Of a stretch of DNA of 64,000 nt, positions 62,753 through 64,000 are shown one piece after another. Both the position numbers and the translations under genes were made by a program. The notes under the pieces were generated by a model. The model did no database searches. It was not told where the DNA came from and saw only the letters and a list, made by a program, of their open reading frames with translations. The first letter of the stretch is position 1; each line of letters opens with the position of its first letter. Location: NCBI GenBank assembly GCA_046341775.1, contig JBKDQQ010000080.1, positions 1-64,000 of the forward strand, read 5' to 3'. Source of the DNA: SXXH01 sp041165735 (GTDB lineage: Bacteria > Planctomycetota > UBA1135 > GCA-002686595).

Positions 62753-62820
62753 GCCTGCGAGGGCGCCAGAGGATCCTACGCAGCCCCCCCCGCGGCGGAG
62801 AAGGGGTCTGGCGCCCAGGC
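62753..62820 (-). promoter_or_regulatory. long structured leader of the Mo-hydroxylase operon
   Basis: On the minus strand GCCTG plus GGCGCCAGA pair with TCTGGCGCC and CAGGC, giving 14 bp with one four-base bulge. It ends 39 bases before the ATG of the Fe-S subunit. It could be an attenuator, a riboswitch or an mRNA stabiliser; I cannot match it to a known class. Confidence 0.45.
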
Positions 62821-62968
62821 AAGCACCGAAAGGGGGCTTCGAACTGGTCGGTCAGGCCGACCGCGATACGGCGTCTGCCCCGCCCCCAGCACTGCCCGAG
62901 CCTGCCTCGTTCCCCCGACGATGGGTCCAGGGCGGGTTCGACACGCCCCCCGTCCATGCGTTAGACCT

Positions 62969-62992
62969 CTCACGACGGGACGCTCTCGTGAG
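62969..62992. promoter_or_regulatory. inverted repeat, possible operator
   Basis: CTCACGA and TCGTGAG are separated by ten bases, a typical spacing for a dimeric regulator. It overlaps the region just after a TAGACC box. Confidence 0.35.
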
Positions 62993-63078
62993 CGGCCCAG
63001 CCCGCCCAACTACTGCCAAGCCGCGTTCCTCGTCGAGGCGACTGTCCCGCCCGCGCGACCGGACGCGCACCGGATGCC

Positions 63079-63975
63079 GTGTCGCATCGCCCCTTCCTCC
63101 CGTGGTCCCTCGCGGGTGTCGGCCTCGTCGCCGCCGCCTTCCTCCTCGTCGCCTTCCGTTCCGTGGACGAGAAGCCGCCCCTGCGCTTCAGCGGCATCCC
63201 GAACCAGAACACGACCGAGCTGAACGAGAAGTACAAGCCCTTGGCCGAGCACTTGTCGAAGGAGCTCGGCGTCAAGGTCGAGTACGTGCCTTCGGTCGAC
63301 TACAACGCCTCGGTCGACGCCTTCAAGAACGGCGACGTGCAGCTGTGCTGGTTCGGCGGCTACACAGGCGTCCAGGCGCGCGAAGCCGTCAAGGGCGCCA
63401 AGGCGATCGCCTGCGGCAAGCGCGACACGGCCTTCAAGAGCTACTTCATCGCGCACAAGGACGCCGGGCTCTCCAAGTCCACGGAGTTCCCCATGGCGAT
63501 GAAGGGTCGCACCTTCACCTTCGGCTCGGCGCAGTCCACCTCGGGACGGCTGATGCCCGAGTACCACATCAAGAAGCACGCGAAGCTCTCCCCCAAGGAG
63601 TTCTTCGGCGCGGAACCCAACTACTCCGGCTCCCACGACAAGACGATCGAGCTGGTCGCGGCCAAGGCCTTCGAGTTCGGCGTGGTGGACTACACCGTCT
63701 ACGAGAAGCGCGTGGCCGAGAAGAAGATCGATCCCGCCCAGGTCGTCGTCGTGTGGGAGACGCCGCCGTACGCCGACTACAACTTCACCGCGCACCCGTT
63801 GCTCGACGAACGGCACGGCCGGGGCTTCACCGACAAGCTGCAGAAGGCGCTGGTCGCGATCTCGGACGAGAAGCTGCTGGCGCCCCTCGACCGCAAGGAC
63901 GGGCTGATCGCCTGCGACGACAAGTTGTTCGAGGACTTGAAGAAGACCGCCAAGGAGATCGGGCTCCTGCGCTGA
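63079..63975 (+). CDS. PhnD-like phosphate/phosphonate-binding protein
   Basis: The 298-residue protein is the binding component of a phosphonate- or phosphate/phosphite-type ABC importer. It starts with a hydrophobic anchor or signal (8-25), then LRFSGIPNQNTTELNEKYKPL, SVDYNASVDAFKNGDVQLCWFGGYT near residue 72 and FTFGSAQSTSGRLMPE near residue 150, which are the ligand-site regions of the family. The start is a GTG at 63079. The transporter ATPase and permease genes, if present, lie beyond the window. The ligand could also be another oxyanion. Confidence 0.85.
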   Translation: MSHRPFLPWSLAGVGLVAAAFLLVAFRSVDEKPPLRFSGIPNQNTTELNEKYKPLAEHLSKELGVKVEYVPSVDYNASVDAFKNGDVQLCWFGGYTGVQAREAVKGAKAIACGKRDTAFKSYFIAHKDAGLSKSTEFPMAMKGRTFTFGSAQSTSGRLMPEYHIKKHAKLSPKEFFGAEPNYSGSHDKTIELVAAKAFEFGVVDYTVYEKRVAEKKIDPAQVVVVWETPPYADYNFTAHPLLDERHGRGFTDKLQKALVAISDEKLLAPLDRKDGLIACDDKLFEDLKKTAKEIGLLR

Positions 63976-64000
63976 GCCCGGCGCCACCTTGTCCGGTTGC

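Larger units (their letters stand above)
62715..63078. other. 364-base divergent gap rich in inverted repeats
   Basis: Between the Mo-hydroxylase operon and the PhnD-like gene lie the 62753-62820 stem-loop, a GGTCGG/CCGACC hairpin at 62846-62862 and a CTCACGA/TCGTGAG repeat at 62969-62992. A TAGACC at 62962-62967 is a weak -10 candidate for the plus-strand gene. No gene is seen. Confidence 0.55.

Overview
The window is about 64 kb of very GC-rich, densely packed bacterial chromosome. There is no rRNA, CRISPR array, insertion sequence or phage gene. I read 46 protein genes and one tRNA. The content suggests a member of the Planctomycetota, though this is an inference from gene families and not from a phylogenetic marker. 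It rests on a Minf_1886-type small protein, FG-GAP/VCBS propeller proteins with signal peptides, a secreted TPR plus metallopeptidase protein, a tricorn-type protease, and secreted proteins with an extra C-terminal beta domain.

Layout. (1) 66-6969, minus: a five-gene operon with overlapping starts: a Tat-exported TIM-barrel protein, an ABC ATPase-permease fusion, a PDZ lipoprotein and two VCBS-repeat proteins. (2) 7065-15463, plus: a polyprenol-phosphate mannose synthase-like GT2, a GT39-like membrane protein, a YdeP-type molybdopterin oxidoreductase, a YceI protein, a membrane protein and a class II photolyase. (3) 15503-21840, minus: TPR-metallopeptidase, tmk, holB, Minf_1886-type protein and AI-2E-family membrane protein. 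(4) 22011-25444: a PGRP-type amidase lipoprotein facing ald-uppP, then tRNA-Val(GAC). (5) 25802-31130: an HtrA-like protease facing two paralogous seven-repeat FG-GAP lipoproteins. (6) 31327-35124, plus: a carbamoyltransferase module with an SGNH hydrolase fused to a DUF5989-like tail and two tiny membrane proteins. (7) 35155-46171, minus: polysaccharide deacetylase, GNAT protein and tricorn protease, B12-type radical SAM protein, and two GT4 glycosyltransferases with a flippase. (8) 46294-53137: an unknown protein, an SLC13/ArsB-like carrier, a two-component system and a divergent di-haem cytochrome c peroxidase-like protein. (9) 53258-58368, minus: lon, a carboxypeptidase-regulatory-like protein and a DUF1326-like protein. 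(10) 58448-62714, minus: a three-subunit xanthine-dehydrogenase-type Mo hydroxylase with a small Cys-rich partner. (11) 63079-63975, plus: a PhnD-like binding protein.

Many genes serve the envelope: undecaprenyl phosphate recycling, peptidoglycan cleavage, glycan synthesis, flipping, deacetylation and carbamoylation, and lipoprotein propellers. Genes within operons often start inside the previous stop codon (ATGA, GTGA, TTGA and possibly CTGA). Several genes that head transcription units carry a -10-like TANNNT box only 6-7 nt before the start codon and lack a Shine-Dalgarno, which suggests leaderless mRNAs. A second recurring box, TAGNCT, is seen upstream of other units. Convergent gene pairs are separated by long, nearly perfect GC hairpins without a U tract.
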